Shown here: positions 33,670-43,149 of the stretch, one piece after another
Layout: each line of letters begins with the position of its first letter
How positions within the stretch are numbered: the stretch's first letter is position 1
Assembly (NCBI GenBank): GCA_963703235.1
Contig: OY969802.1
Span: 2,416,431 to 2,480,430, forward strand
Length of the DNA stretch: 64,000 nucleotides
Direction: 5' to 3'
DNA from: VRUE01 sp963703235
GTDB taxonomy: Bacteria; Actinomycetota; Thermoleophilia; Solirubrobacterales; 70-9
The notes under the pieces: model-generated
Databases searched by the model: none
The model's input: the letters and a program-made list of their open reading frames with translations, nothing else
What the model was told of the DNA's origin: nothing
Made by a program: the position numbers and the translations under genes

Positions 33670-36600
33670 TTGGGCACCGAGGCGAAAACGAGGGCGGAAT
33701 CCGATCCGCTGGCGCCGTTCAGCGCCCCGGTCAGGCGCTGGTTCGAGGCGTCCTTCGAGGCGCCGACGCCCGCCCAGGCGGGTGGCTGGGAGGCGATCTC
33801 GGGTGGCTCCAACGCGCTGATCTGCGCCCCGACGGGCTCGGGCAAGACGCTCGCCGCCTTTCTCTGGGGGATCGACAAGCTCTCCCGGGAGCCGCAGCTG
33901 GGCGAGGGCGTTCGCGTCGTCTACGTCTCGCCGCTGAAGGCGCTCTCCTATGACATCGAGCGCAACCTGCGGGCACCGCTGCGGGGCATCGGCGCCGAGA
34001 TCTCGGTCGGCCTGCGGACCGGCGACACCTCGCAGGCGGAACGGCGGGCGATGCGCAAATCGCCGCCGGACATCCTCATCACCACCCCGGAGTCGCTCTA
34101 CCTGATCCTCTCCTCGGCCGCGCGCGAGATCCTCACCGGCGCCGAAGCGGTGATCGTCGACGAGATCCACGCCGTGGCCCAGTCGAAGCGGGGCTCCCAT
34201 CTGGCGCTGACGCTGGAGCGGCTCGAGCACCTGACGGAGGCCGAGCGGCTGCAACGGATCGGTCTTTCCGCCACGCAGCGGCCGCTGAAGCGGATCGCTC
34301 AGTTCCTGGTTGGGCCTAAACGGACGTGTGAGGTTGTGGATGCGGGTCGGACCAAGGAGCTGGACCTGGAGATCGTGGTGCCGGTCGAGGACATGTCGGA
34401 GCCGGGGGCGCCCAACTTCCCCAACTCGGACGGCGTCCCCGCCGAGGGCGAGCCCAACGCCCACGTCCGCTCGATCTGGCCCGCCATCTACCCCGAGCTG
34501 CTGAAGCTCGTCCAAGAACACAAGTCGACGATCGTCTTCGTCAACGCCCGTCGCGCCGCCGAGCGAATCGCCAAGAGGCTCAACGAGCTAGCCGCCGACG
34601 AACCCTCGCAGGAGCTGCCGGCAACCGAGCACGCTGGGAACGACGGGGCCGGCCCGGAGGCGGTGGAGATCGCGCGGGCCCATCACGGGTCCCTCTCGCA
34701 CGAGGAGCGCACGGTCGTCGAGGAGATGCTCAAGTCCGGGCAGCTGCCATGCCTGGTGGCGACGTCCTCCCTGGAGCTGGGGATCGACATGGGGGCGGTC
34801 GACCTGGTGATCCAGGTCGAGTCGCCGAAGTCGGTCAGCCGCGGCCTGCAGCGGGTCGGGCGCGCCGGCCACTCGCTGGGCGAGGTCTCGCGCGGCCGCA
34901 TCTTCCCCAAGTTCCGCGCCGACCTGCTCGAGTGCGCGGTGGTTGCGCGGCGGATGCGCGAAGGGGCGATCGAGGAGACCGTGATCCCTCAGAACCCGCT
35001 GGACGTGCTGGCCCAGCACCTGGTCTCGATCGCGGCGCTCGACGAGTGGGAGGTAGACGAGGTCGAGCGGCTCGTCACCGCCACCGAGCCTTTCAGCGAC
35101 CTCTCGCGCGAACAGCTGGAGAACGTCCTCGACATGCTCGACGGCCGCTACCCCTCCGACCGCTTCGCAGAGCTGCGGCCGCGGATCGTCTGGGACCGCA
35201 CCAAGGGCACGATCCACGGCCGCAAAGGGGCCCGCCAGCTGGTTGTCACCAACGCCGGCACGATCCCCGACCGTGGCCTCTACGGCGTCCACCTGCCCGA
35301 CGGCCGCCGGGTCGGCGAGCTCGACGAGGAGATGGTCTACGAGGCGCGCGCCGGCCAGACCTTCCTGCTCGGGGCGACGACCTGGCGGATCGAGGAGATC
35401 ACCCGCGACCGGGTGATCGTCACCCCGGCGCCCGGCCTGCCCGGCGCGGTCCCGTTCTGGAAGGGCGACGGTGTCGGCCGCCCGGCCGAGCTGGGCAAGG
35501 CGATCGGCGCCTTCGCCCGCGAGGCGGTCGCCCGCGAGCCGGAGGAGCTGGCCGCCGAGTACGACCTCGACCGCCGCGCCGCCCAGAACCTGGTCGCCTA
35601 TCTGCGCGAGCAGCAGACGGCGACCCGCGTCGTCCCCTCCGACGAGACGATCGTCGTCGAGCGCTTCCGCGACGAGATCGGCGACTGGCGCCTCTGCGTC
35701 CTCTCGCCCTACGGCGGCCGCGTCCACGCCGCCTGGGGCCTGGCGCTGTCGCAGAAGATCCGCGCCGAGCGCGAGCTGGAGGCCGACGCGATCTGGTCCG
35801 ACGACGGCATCGTCATCCACCTCCCCGACGCCGACGACCCGCCGCCCGCCGACCTGGTCATGGTCGAGCCCGACGAGCTGGAGGAGCTGGTCGTCGCCGA
35901 GCTCTCCGGCTCCGCCCTGTTCGGCTCCCACTTCCGCGAGAACGCCGCCCGCTCGCTCTTGATCCCGCGCGCCTACCCGGGCAAGCGGACGCCGCTCTGG
36001 CAGCAGCGGCTGAAGTCGCAGAGCCTGCTCGAGGTGGCGCGCGACTTCCCCCGCTTCCCGGTCGTGCTGGAGACCTACCGCGAGGTCCTGCGCGACGTCC
36101 TCGACCTGCCCTCGCTGACCGAGCTGCTGCGCAAGCTGCACTCGCGCCAGCTCGGCCTGGTCGAGGTGGAGACGCCGACCGCCTCGCCCTTCGCCTCCTC
36201 GCTGCTCTTCGACTACGTCGCCACCTACATGTACGAGGGGGACACGCCGAACGCCGAGCGCCGCGCCGCGGCCCTCGCCCTCGACCGCGACCTGCTGCGC
36301 GAGCTGCTCGGCCAGGAGGAGCTGCGCGAGCTGATCGACCCCGATGCGCTGGCGGAGGTCGAAGCCCAGCTGCAGCACCGGACCGAGGCGGCGCGGGCCG
36401 GCGACCGCGACGCCCTGCAGCAGATCCTCCGCAACGTCGGCGACCTCACCCCCGAGGAGTGCGCGGAGCGGGTCGCCGAGGGCTACTCGGCCGCCTCGAT
36501 GCTGGAGAAGCTGGTCGCCGAGCGCCGCGTGGCGGCGGTGAGGATCGGCGGCGAGGAGCGCTGCATAGCCGGCGAGGACGCCGGTCTCTACCGCGACGCG

Positions 36601-38127
36601 CTCGGCGTGCCGCCGCCGCCCGGCCTGCCGGAGACCTTTCTCGAGGACCACCCTGACGCGATGCGGGCGCTGGTGCGGCGCTACGCCCGCAGCCACGGCC
36701 CCTTCCCGACCGCGCAGCTGGCTGCCCGCTACGGGGTCGACCCGACCCCGGCGCTGCGCGAGCTGGAGCGCGAAGGCGCGCTCGTCCGCGGCGAGCTGCT
36801 GCCCGGCGGCAGCGAGCGCGAGTGGTGCGACGCCGACGTCCTGCGGCGGCTGCGGCGGGCCAGCCTCGCCCACCTGCGGCGCGAGGTCGAGCCCGCCGCC
36901 CGCGACTGTTTCGCCCGCTTCCTGCCGAGCTGGCAGAACGTCGACGCCCACCGCGCCGCCGGCGCCGGGCCGGACCGCCTCCGCGACGCGCTGGTGCCGC
37001 TGCAGGGCGTGGCGCTGACGCCGAGGGTGTGGGAGGGGGACGTGCTGCCGCGCCGGCTCGGCGCCTACTCGCCGAGCTGGCTGGACGAGCTCTGCACCAG
37101 CGGCGAGCTGGTCTGGATCGGCGCCGGGGCACGGGGCCGTGGCGACGGCCGGGTGGCCCTCTACTTCCGCGAGGACGTCCGCCTCGCCGGGCCACCGGCC
37201 GCCAACGCGAAACTGGAGCAGGCCAAGGGCGAGCCGCACGACGCGATCCGTGGGCGGTTGGCCGCAGGCCCGTCCTTCTGGCTCGACCTGCTCGCGGATC
37301 TCGACTACCCGGCCGAGGAGCTGCATAACGCGCTCTGGGACCTCGCCTGGTCGGGCGAGGTGACCAACGACGCCTTCGCACCGCTACGGGCGCCGCGCCT
37401 GCGCGCCGTCGGTGCTCAGGAGCGGCAGGGCCGCCGCTTCGCCCGCCGCCGCTCCGCTGCCGGTGCCGCGGTCCAGGGCCGTTGGTCGCTGACCGCACCG
37501 CTATTCGCCGACGCGCCGGCCACCGGCCCGAGGCTGCGCGCCCAGGCGGAGCTGATGCTGGAGCGCTACGGGATCGTCACCCGCGAGACCGTCCTCGCCG
37601 AGGGCGTACCCGGCGGCTTCGCGACGCTCTACGCCGAGCTCGGCAACCTGGAGCTGCTCGGCTCCGCCCGCCGCGGCTACTTCGTCGAGGGTCTCGGCGG
37701 CGCCCAGTTCGCCCTCGCCGGCGCGGTCGAGCGCCTGCGCTCGCTGCCCGAGCCCGACGGCACCTTCCAGCTCCTCGCCGCCACCGACCCGTCCAATCCC
37801 TACGGTGCCTCGCTGCCCTGGCCGAAACCGCCCTCCGGCCGCCGCCCCGCCCGCGCCCCCGGCGCCCACGTCCTCCTGCGCGACGGCGAGCCGCTGCTCT
37901 ACGTCGAGCGCGGCGGTCGCAGCATCCTCCGCCTCATCGAGCTCGACAGCGCCGAGCTGGCGGCCGCTGCGACCGCCCTCGCCGAGGCCGTCTCCGCCGG
38001 CCGCCTGCCAAAGCTGGGGGTCGAGAAGCTCGACGGCGAGCCGGTGATCGGCTCCGGCCACGAGGACGCCCTCCTCAGCGCCGGCTTCAGCCGCGGCCCG
38101 CGCAAGCTGACGGCCAGTGCCCGCTGA
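33670..38127 (+). CDS. lhr: Lhr-type ATP-dependent helicase
   Basis: This is a 1485-aa superfamily 2 helicase, the full length for the actinobacterial Lhr family implicated in DNA repair. Motif I APTGSGKT is at residues 53-60, DEIH at 164-167, LSATQRP near 200, ATSSLELGIDMGAVD for motif V and QRVGRAGHS from 394. A winged-helix and the beta-barrel Lhr domain follow (TKGTIHGRKGARQLVVTNAG), then a large C-terminal region (from about 850) that is variable in the family. It starts with TTG and has no Shine-Dalgarno sequence. It stands alone upstream of a Crp-type gene. Confidence 0.96.
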   Translation: MGTEAKTRAESDPLAPFSAPVRRWFEASFEAPTPAQAGGWEAISGGSNALICAPTGSGKTLAAFLWGIDKLSREPQLGEGVRVVYVSPLKALSYDIERNLRAPLRGIGAEISVGLRTGDTSQAERRAMRKSPPDILITTPESLYLILSSAAREILTGAEAVIVDEIHAVAQSKRGSHLALTLERLEHLTEAERLQRIGLSATQRPLKRIAQFLVGPKRTCEVVDAGRTKELDLEIVVPVEDMSEPGAPNFPNSDGVPAEGEPNAHVRSIWPAIYPELLKLVQEHKSTIVFVNARRAAERIAKRLNELAADEPSQELPATEHAGNDGAGPEAVEIARAHHGSLSHEERTVVEEMLKSGQLPCLVATSSLELGIDMGAVDLVIQVESPKSVSRGLQRVGRAGHSLGEVSRGRIFPKFRADLLECAVVARRMREGAIEETVIPQNPLDVLAQHLVSIAALDEWEVDEVERLVTATEPFSDLSREQLENVLDMLDGRYPSDRFAELRPRIVWDRTKGTIHGRKGARQLVVTNAGTIPDRGLYGVHLPDGRRVGELDEEMVYEARAGQTFLLGATTWRIEEITRDRVIVTPAPGLPGAVPFWKGDGVGRPAELGKAIGAFAREAVAREPEELAAEYDLDRRAAQNLVAYLREQQTATRVVPSDETIVVERFRDEIGDWRLCVLSPYGGRVHAAWGLALSQKIRAERELEADAIWSDDGIVIHLPDADDPPPADLVMVEPDELEELVVAELSGSALFGSHFRENAARSLLIPRAYPGKRTPLWQQRLKSQSLLEVARDFPRFPVVLETYREVLRDVLDLPSLTELLRKLHSRQLGLVEVETPTASPFASSLLFDYVATYMYEGDTPNAERRAAALALDRDLLRELLGQEELRELIDPDALAEVEAQLQHRTEAARAGDRDALQQILRNVGDLTPEECAERVAEGYSAASMLEKLVAERRVAAVRIGGEERCIAGEDAGLYRDALGVPPPPGLPETFLEDHPDAMRALVRRYARSHGPFPTAQLAARYGVDPTPALRELEREGALVRGELLPGGSEREWCDADVLRRLRRASLAHLRREVEPAARDCFARFLPSWQNVDAHRAAGAGPDRLRDALVPLQGVALTPRVWEGDVLPRRLGAYSPSWLDELCTSGELVWIGAGARGRGDGRVALYFREDVRLAGPPAANAKLEQAKGEPHDAIRGRLAAGPSFWLDLLADLDYPAEELHNALWDLAWSGEVTNDAFAPLRAPRLRAVGAQERQGRRFARRRSAAGAAVQGRWSLTAPLFADAPATGPRLRAQAELMLERYGIVTRETVLAEGVPGGFATLYAELGNLELLGSARRGYFVEGLGGAQFALAGAVERLRSLPEPDGTFQLLAATDPSNPYGASLPWPKPPSGRRPARAPGAHVLLRDGEPLLYVERGGRSILRLIELDSAELAAAATALAEAVSAGRLPKLGVEKLDGEPVIGSGHEDALLSAGFSRGPRKLTASAR

Positions 38128-38214
38128 TCGACCGCATCGGACTTTGACCACGCTGGAGTGGGGTAAATGTCGGATGCGAGGGGTTGTGCGGGGCGTTAAC
38201 GCGATAATCCCCTC

Positions 38215-38919
38215 ATGGCGGAGCGAGGGGACGAGAGCCTGGGCCCGGTCGGGCTGCTGCGCAGCGTGCCGCTCTTCGCCGACCTCGAGCAGGACGAGCT
38301 GGAGAGCTTCTCGCGGGTGGCGGTGCCGCGCTCCTTCCCGGCCGCGACGCGGGTCTTCCACGAGGGCGACCGTTCCGACGCCTGTTACATCGTCCGCTCC
38401 GGCAGCTTCCGGGTCACCCGCGAGCACTCCGACGGGCGGGCGATAACCCTCGCCACGCTCGCCGCCGGCGACATCTTCGGCGAGCTGGCGATGCTCGACG
38501 GCGAGGTGCGCTCGGCCAGCGTCGAAGCGCTCAGCGACGGCGAGCTGCTGGCGCTGCCGGCCGGCGAGGTGCGGGCGCTGCTGGCCCGCCACCCGGAGAT
38601 CACCGTGAAGCTGATCGGGGCGCTGGTGCGGCGGCTGCGAGCCGCCAACGAGCGCATCTCGCGCCAGTCGTTCCAGACGGTGCCGAGCAGGGTCGCGGGC
38701 GTGCTCTCGCAGCTGGTGGCCGAAGAGGCGCCGCAGTCGGGGGAAGGAGGCGAGGTGATGATCCGGATGAACCAAGCCGACCTGGCGCAATTGGCCGGCA
38801 CCTCGCGCGAGAGCGTAAGCCGTTTCCTCGCCGACCTCGAGCGGGCCGGCGTCGTCCGCCCGGGGCGCGGCAAGGTCACAGTCCTGGCGCCGGCCAAGCT
38901 CCGCAACTACATCTTCTGA
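38215..38919 (+). CDS. Crp/Fnr-family transcriptional regulator
   Basis: The 234-aa protein has a cyclic-nucleotide-binding barrel (LLRSVPLFADLEQDELESFS, FHEGDRSDACYIVRSGSFRVT, GDIFGELAMLDGEVRSASVEAL) and a C-terminal winged helix (MNQADLAQLAGTSRESVSRFLADLERAGVV). The GELAMLDG...RSAS segment matches the phosphate-binding cassette, so cAMP binding is possible. A GTTAAC palindrome lies just upstream and may be an operator. The pcm gene follows by 1 nt. Confidence 0.93.
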   Translation: MAERGDESLGPVGLLRSVPLFADLEQDELESFSRVAVPRSFPAATRVFHEGDRSDACYIVRSGSFRVTREHSDGRAITLATLAAGDIFGELAMLDGEVRSASVEALSDGELLALPAGEVRALLARHPEITVKLIGALVRRLRAANERISRQSFQTVPSRVAGVLSQLVAEEAPQSGEGGEVMIRMNQADLAQLAGTSRESVSRFLADLERAGVVRPGRGKVTVLAPAKLRNYIF

Positions 38920-38920
38920 C

Positions 38921-39568
38921 GTGACCGACTTCGCGGTCCTGCGCGCGTCGATGGTCGAGCGCCAGCTGCGCAACCGCGACATCGCCGACGAGCGGGTGCT
39001 GCGGGCGATGGGTGAAGTTCCGCGCGAGGCCTTCGTCCCGGAGAGCTACCGCTCGCGCGCCTACGCGGACTCCGCTCTGCCAATCGGTGAGGACCAGACG
39101 ATCTCCCAGCCCTGGATCGTCGCCGCGATCTGCCAGGCGTTGGCTCTGAAAGGCGAGGAGAAGGTGCTGGAGATCGGCTCCGGCTCCGGCTACTCGGCCG
39201 CTGTCTTGGCCCGCCTCGGAGCCGAGGTGATCGGCATCGAGCGCCACGCGTCGCTGACGGCCGAGGCCCGCCGTGCCCTCGACTCGCTCGGCATCGCCAA
39301 CGTCGAGCTGATCGTCGGCGACGGCAGCCGCGGCCTATCCGAGCGGGCGCCGTTCGAGGCGATCGCGGTCCACGCCACGGCGCCGGCGCCGCCGCGGACC
39401 CTGCTCGGTCAGCTCGCCGACGGGGGCCGCCTCGTCGTTCCGATCGCCGCCGACGGGGCCGACATGCTGATGGTCTACTGCCGTCGCGGCAAGGAGCTGG
39501 AAGCGGGAACGATCGGCCCCTGCCGCTTCGTGCCGCTGGTCGGCGAGGAGGGCTTCGGCCCAGCCTGA
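38921..39568 (+). CDS. pcm: Protein-L-isoaspartate O-methyltransferase
   Basis: The 215-aa protein repairs isoaspartyl damage using SAM. It has MVERQLRNRDIADERVLRAM, VPREAFVPESYRSRAYADSALPIGEDQTISQPWIVA and the SAM motif VLEIGSGSGYSAAVLARLG, then GRLVVPI. This is a full-length bacterial Pcm. GTG 38921 directly follows the Crp-type gene, so the two are probably cotranscribed. Confidence 0.95.
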   Translation: MTDFAVLRASMVERQLRNRDIADERVLRAMGEVPREAFVPESYRSRAYADSALPIGEDQTISQPWIVAAICQALALKGEEKVLEIGSGSGYSAAVLARLGAEVIGIERHASLTAEARRALDSLGIANVELIVGDGSRGLSERAPFEAIAVHATAPAPPRTLLGQLADGGRLVVPIAADGADMLMVYCRRGKELEAGTIGPCRFVPLVGEEGFGPA

Positions 39569-39571
39569 GCG

Positions 39572-39620
39572 GACGAGCCGTGAGTTAAGCACCCTAAGGG
39601 TGCTTAACTCACGGCTCGTC
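39572..39620. repeat. Perfect 23-bp-stem hairpin, copy 2 of a family
   Basis: Starts GACGAGCCGTGAGTTAAGCA, with a 23-bp perfect stem and loop TAA. It differs from the copy at 4665-4714 by one compensated base pair (G to A in one arm, C to T in the other) and the loop. It lies between pcm and the opposing RTX-like gene. Confidence 0.8.
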
Positions 39621-39641
39621 AACGGGCGATCGGACGACGTT

Positions 39642-40037
39642 CTACTGGTGGGTCGAGTCGCGGCCGCCGCCGCCGATCAGCCGGTCGCCCCTACCGCCGC
39701 CGACGAGGCGGTCGTCGCCGCCATCGCCGTAGAGACGGTCGCCGCCCCCCTTGCCGTCGATGTAGTCGTCTCCCGGCCCGCCGCAGATCCTGTCGTTGCC
39801 GTTCGGCCCGCCGCTGATGCGGTCGTCCCCGCCGCCGCCGTAGATCACGTCGCTGGCCCGGCGGCCGACGAGCCGATCGTCGCCGGGCGTGCCGACGATC
39901 GTCGCCTTCTTGCCGCCGCAGCTGGCGGCGCCGGCTTCGCTCCAAGTCGGCAGCAGCAGGGTCAGCGAGGCAGCGAGCAGAATGCCTATGAGCCGCCACG
40001 CGATCGATGCAGACGAATGACCCATTCGCCACTGCAT
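39642..40037 (-). CDS. Small secreted RTX-like repeat protein
   Basis: The 131-aa protein has a signal peptide (LIGILLAASLTLLLPTWSEA), the head ASCGGKKATIVGTPGDDRLV, then glycine/aspartate nonapeptide repeats of the GGxGxDxLx type (YGGGGDDRISG, CGGPGDDYIDG, YGDGGDDRLVG). Such repeats bind calcium and fold as parallel beta rolls after export. Only about seven repeats are present and the end is abrupt (RDSTHQ), so it may be a truncated copy of the next gene, with which it shares 145 bp of DNA. Confidence 0.8.
   Translation of the reverse strand: MQWRMGHSSASIAWRLIGILLAASLTLLLPTWSEAGAASCGGKKATIVGTPGDDRLVGRRASDVIYGGGGDDRISGGPNGNDRICGGPGDDYIDGKGGGDRLYGDGGDDRLVGGGRGDRLIGGGGRDSTHQ
39791..39935. repeat. 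145-bp direct repeat in RTX-like genes, copy A
   Basis: Matches 41774-41918 with one visible mismatch (A at 39876 against G at 41859). It encodes the shared head domain and first repeats. Confidence 0.85.
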
Positions 40038-40124
40038 CGGCTAGGGGCGGTCGCTTCAGCAACCCGTGCAAAGCGCCTGTCGGAGGCCGTACTGCCTACG
40101 GATCGGATCGAGGCCCGGCAGCGC

Positions 40125-41984
40125 TCAGCAGCCGGTCGGGCTCGGGTCGATTCGGTCCATGAGGACGTCGTCGCCACCGCCGCCGCAGGAGATCGCCCTG
40201 TCCTGCCTGCCGTCGGCGGCGTCGATGAAGTCGTTTCCGCCTCTGGCCTGGAAGACGTCGGCGCCGAGGTGACCGAGGAAGCTGTTCTCGCCGTTGTCGC
40301 CGATCAGCAGGTCGGGCCCGTCGGAGCCCTCGAGGCTCTCGTTGTCGGCGCGGACCTGGTCGAGGTTGCCGCAGCCGCCCGGGCCGCCGGTGCCACCCAG
40401 CTCGACCCGCAGGTTGGCGTCGGAGCGGCCGTAGGAGACGGTGTCGTCGCCGGCGCCCCCATCGTAGGAATGCCCCTGGCAGACCGCCACCGAGGAGACG
40501 AGCAGATCGTTGCCGGGCCCACCCGAGAGCTGGTCGCCGCCGGGGTCGGCATAGAGGACGTCGCCGCCCGCGTTGCCGGCCAGCGAGTCGTTGCCGCTGT
40601 CGGGCCCGTTGTAGTTCTCGCCGGCCTCGAGCACGTCGTCGCCCGGTCCACCGCTGAGCGAGTCCGAGCCAGCGTTGCCGTTGGCCCGCACCCGCACGGC
40701 ACCGGGCACGCTGCCGTCGACGTCGATCCGGTCGTTGCCGCCGCCGCCGGTGACGACGAGGAGGCTGGTTGCCACCGCGGCCGGGCAGCTGACGGCGGTG
40801 CCACCACCACCGCAGCCCTCGCCGGCGAAGATGCCGTTCGAGTCCGAGACCGTCCAACCGCCGCCGCCGTAGGCGATCCGAATGTCGTCGGCGCCGGCGG
40901 CGCCCTGGACGATCAGGCTGGCGCCGTCGAGGCCCTGGTTGAGGATCGCCACCGTGCCGCCCGGTGGCGGGTTTACCTCCGGGCCGCAGGAGTGCTCGAC
41001 GTCGAAGCTGGCGCAATCGTCGCTGCCGGCGCCGCCGAACGCCTCGTCGGCGCCGCCGCTGCCGTTGAGGCTGTCGTTGCCGACGCCGCCGTCGAGCCGG
41101 TTGACGCCGCCGTCGCCGGCGATCGTGTCGCCCTGCGGCGAGCCGACGATGTCCTCGAAGCCCTTCAGGGTGTCGTGCCCGTCGCCTTTGGCTTGACCGG
41201 AGTCGAGGCTGACCACGATGCCGCCGCGGGTCGCGCTCGCGTAGGAGACGATGTCCAGGCCACCTGGGCCGCCGTCGAGCGTGTCGATGCCGCTGTCGCC
41301 ACGCACGATGTCGCCGTCGCCACTGCCACCGTCGGCCGAGTCGATGCCGGTTCCGCCGAAGACCAAGTCCCTGTCGGCACCGCCGTCGAGGCGGGTGTCG
41401 TCACCCGCTCCGCCCTCGACCAGATCGTCGCCGCTGCCGCCCTCCAGCCGGTCGTTCCCCTTGTCTCCGAAGACGCGGTCGTCGCCACCACCACCGTCGG
41501 CCTCGTCGCTGCCTTTGTCGCCGACCAAGGTGTCGTTGCCACCGCCGCCGCCGAGGCGGTCGGGGCCTTTGGCGCCGAACAGCTCGTCGTCGCCGGCCCC
41601 GCCGTCGAGGCCGTCGTTGCCCTCGGCTCCGTCGAGGGTGTCGTGTCCGCCACCGCCGTCGAGCCGGTCGGCGCCGGTCTCGCCGGCGAGGTTGTCGTTG
41701 CCGCCGTCGCCGAAGAGCGCGTCGTAGCCGCGCCCGCCGACGAGGCTGTCGTCGCCCGGTCCGCCGCAGAGCATGTCGTTGCCGTTCGGCCCGCCGCTGA
41801 TGCGGTCGTCCCCGCCGCCGCCGTAGATCACGTCGCTGGCCCGGCGGCCGACGAGCCGGTCGTCGCCGGGCGTGCCGACGATCGTCGCCTTCTTGCCGCC
41901 GCAGCTGGCGGCGCCGGCGGCTGCGGGGAAGGCCACGACCAGGGCGACGCCGGCGCAAAGAGCGAGCGCGCCGAGTTTGCGCAT
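40125..41984 (-). CDS. Large secreted RTX-like calcium-binding repeat protein
   Basis: About 619 aa. A signal peptide (MRKLGALALCAGVALVVAFP) precedes the head SCGGKKATIVGTPGDDRLVG. About 20 glycine-rich nonapeptides follow (LFGDGGNDNLAG, LDGGGGHDTLDG, VFGDKGNDRLEG), then a serralysin-like segment (DIVSYASATRGGIVVSLDSGQAKGDG), a second beta region and more repeats. No protease or lipase domain is visible, so it is probably structural or adhesive. ATG 41984 gives a clean signal; ATG 42005 and a longer start at 42041 are possible. Confidence 0.88.
   Translation of the reverse strand: MRKLGALALCAGVALVVAFPAAAGAASCGGKKATIVGTPGDDRLVGRRASDVIYGGGGDDRISGGPNGNDMLCGGPGDDSLVGGRGYDALFGDGGNDNLAGETGADRLDGGGGHDTLDGAEGNDGLDGGAGDDELFGAKGPDRLGGGGGNDTLVGDKGSDEADGGGGDDRVFGDKGNDRLEGGSGDDLVEGGAGDDTRLDGGADRDLVFGGTGIDSADGGSGDGDIVRGDSGIDTLDGGPGGLDIVSYASATRGGIVVSLDSGQAKGDGHDTLKGFEDIVGSPQGDTIAGDGGVNRLDGGVGNDSLNGSGGADEAFGGAGSDDCASFDVEHSCGPEVNPPPGGTVAILNQGLDGASLIVQGAAGADDIRIAYGGGGWTVSDSNGIFAGEGCGGGGTAVSCPAAVATSLLVVTGGGGNDRIDVDGSVPGAVRVRANGNAGSDSLSGGPGDDVLEAGENYNGPDSGNDSLAGNAGGDVLYADPGGDQLSGGPGNDLLVSSVAVCQGHSYDGGAGDDTVSYGRSDANLRVELGGTGGPGGCGNLDQVRADNESLEGSDGPDLLIGDNGENSFLGHLGADVFQARGGNDFIDAADGRQDRAISCGGGGDDVLMDRIDPSPTGC
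41774..41918. repeat. 145-bp direct repeat in RTX-like genes, copy B
   Basis: Partner of 39791-39935; see that entry. The distance between copies is 1983 bp. Confidence 0.85.
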
Positions 41985-42149
41985 GTCGATCGCCGAAAGA
42001 AGCATCACCCTGCCATCGACCCGAATTGCCCTCCCCTGCACCTGCTGGTCGAACAGACGTCCAAAGTAGCGACGCTGGAGCCTTCGTGTTTATAAAACCG
42101 CCGAGGGTCTCAACATCACGCCCGAGCCGCCCCAGCAGGCGGGTTCGGA

Positions 42150-42155
42150 TACGCT
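42150..42155 (+). promoter_or_regulatory. TACGCT -10-like element
   Basis: TACGCT lies 8 nt before ATG 42164, with no Shine-Dalgarno between. Confidence 0.45.
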
Positions 42156-42163
42156 CGCACGCG

Positions 42164-42568
42164 ATGCGGGGCGGCATCTACGTTCTCAACTTCTATTCGA
42201 CCGTTTTCGTCGACCAGCTGAAGCGGGGTCGCAAGACGGCGACGATCCGGCTCGGCGACAAGACCGGCAAGTACGAGCGCGGCCAGGTGGTCTGGATCAC
42301 GGTCGGCTTTCGGCACAGCCCGCGGGAGAAAATCTTCGCCGCGGTGATCGACGACGTCGAGGTGAAGAAGATCGCGGATCTCTCGCCGCGCGACATCGAG
42401 CACGACAACCCGGAGTTCCGCCGGCTCGAGGACGAGGTCAAGTTCCTGGAGCAGATCTACGGCCGCACGATCGGGCCCGACGACATCGTCACGGTGATCC
42501 GCTTCTCGCAGATCGTCGAGCCGCCGGGCGCGCACTTCGGCAACGGGGAGACGCCGCACCACAACTAG
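42164..42568 (+). CDS. ASCH/PUA-like domain protein
   Basis: The 134-aa protein has the ASCH pattern: MRGGIYVLNFYSTVFVDQLKRGRKTATIRLGDKTGKYERGQVV, with the GRKTATIR motif, then ITVGF and VEVKKIADLSPRDIEHD. ASCH domains are related to PUA domains and are proposed to bind RNA or act on nucleotides. The exact role is unknown. It lies 13 nt before the SRPBCC gene. The start is fixed by TACGCT 8 nt upstream and by the onset of homology. Confidence 0.82.
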   Translation: MRGGIYVLNFYSTVFVDQLKRGRKTATIRLGDKTGKYERGQVVWITVGFRHSPREKIFAAVIDDVEVKKIADLSPRDIEHDNPEFRRLEDEVKFLEQIYGRTIGPDDIVTVIRFSQIVEPPGAHFGNGETPHHN

Positions 42569-42581
42569 CGGCGCCCCCACC

Positions 42582-43055
42582 ATGGCCGACTACGCATTCC
42601 TCACCACCTGGCTGCTCGAGTCCCCGCGCGAGCCGGTCTGGGAGGCGATCTACGACCAGAAGCGCTGGCCGCAGTGGTGGCGCGGCGTGGAGGAGGTCGA
42701 GGAACGCAACGGAGGCGATGGCGGCGGCGTCGGCGCGGTGGCGCGGATGGTCTGGAAGAGCCTGCTGCCCTACCGGGTCGAGTTCGAGATCACGACTACC
42801 CATGTCGAGCGCCCGCACCTGCTGCAGGCCGATGCGGTCGGCGAGCTGTCCGGTGTCGGCCGCTGGCGTCTCTTCGAGCGCGACGGTGTCACTGCCGTCC
42901 TCTACGAGTGGAACGTAGCGACGACCAAGCCCTGGATGAACCTGCTGGCGCCGGCCGCCCGCCCGATCTTCGAGTGGAACCACGACTGGGTGATGGCGCG
43001 TGGCGGCGAGGGCATCGCCAAGCTCCTCGACTGCCGCCTTCTAGCCAGCGGCTAG
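42582..43055 (+). CDS. SRPBCC/START-like family protein
   Basis: The 157-aa protein begins ADYAFLTTWLLESPREPVWEAIYDQKRWPQWWRGVEEVEE, typical of the polyketide-cyclase/START-like fold with a central hydrophobic cavity. VEFEITTTHVERPHLLQADAVGELSGVGRWRL follows. It probably binds a lipid or aromatic ligand; none can be named. The preceding ASCH gene is probably in the same transcript. Confidence 0.8.
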   Translation: MADYAFLTTWLLESPREPVWEAIYDQKRWPQWWRGVEEVEERNGGDGGGVGAVARMVWKSLLPYRVEFEITTTHVERPHLLQADAVGELSGVGRWRLFERDGVTAVLYEWNVATTKPWMNLLAPAARPIFEWNHDWVMARGGEGIAKLLDCRLLASG

Positions 43056-43149
43056 CCGAGCTACCGACGGGTCCTGAACCGGCCGCCGGAGTCGCACTAC
43101 CGGCGCCTGTCGGCCGCCGATTTGCGTGCCGCGCTATCTTTCCGGGTCG

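Noticed and set aside
34588..37326. 912-codon minus-strand frame inside lhr
   Set aside because: Antisense shadow. The plus strand has all helicase motifs.
40125..41984. Repeated units that might be a CRISPR or satellite array
   Set aside because: The units are imperfect glycine-rich nonapeptide codons in an open frame, with no constant repeat and spacer structure.
39600..42095. 831-codon plus-strand frame over the RTX-like genes
   Set aside because: Val/Ala repeats that mirror the Gly/Asp nonapeptides of the minus strand. It spans two genes and the hairpin.
42164..43055. ASCH and SRPBCC genes as a novel two-gene system
   Set aside because: Both are common single-domain proteins. Apart from the 13-nt spacing nothing links their functions.
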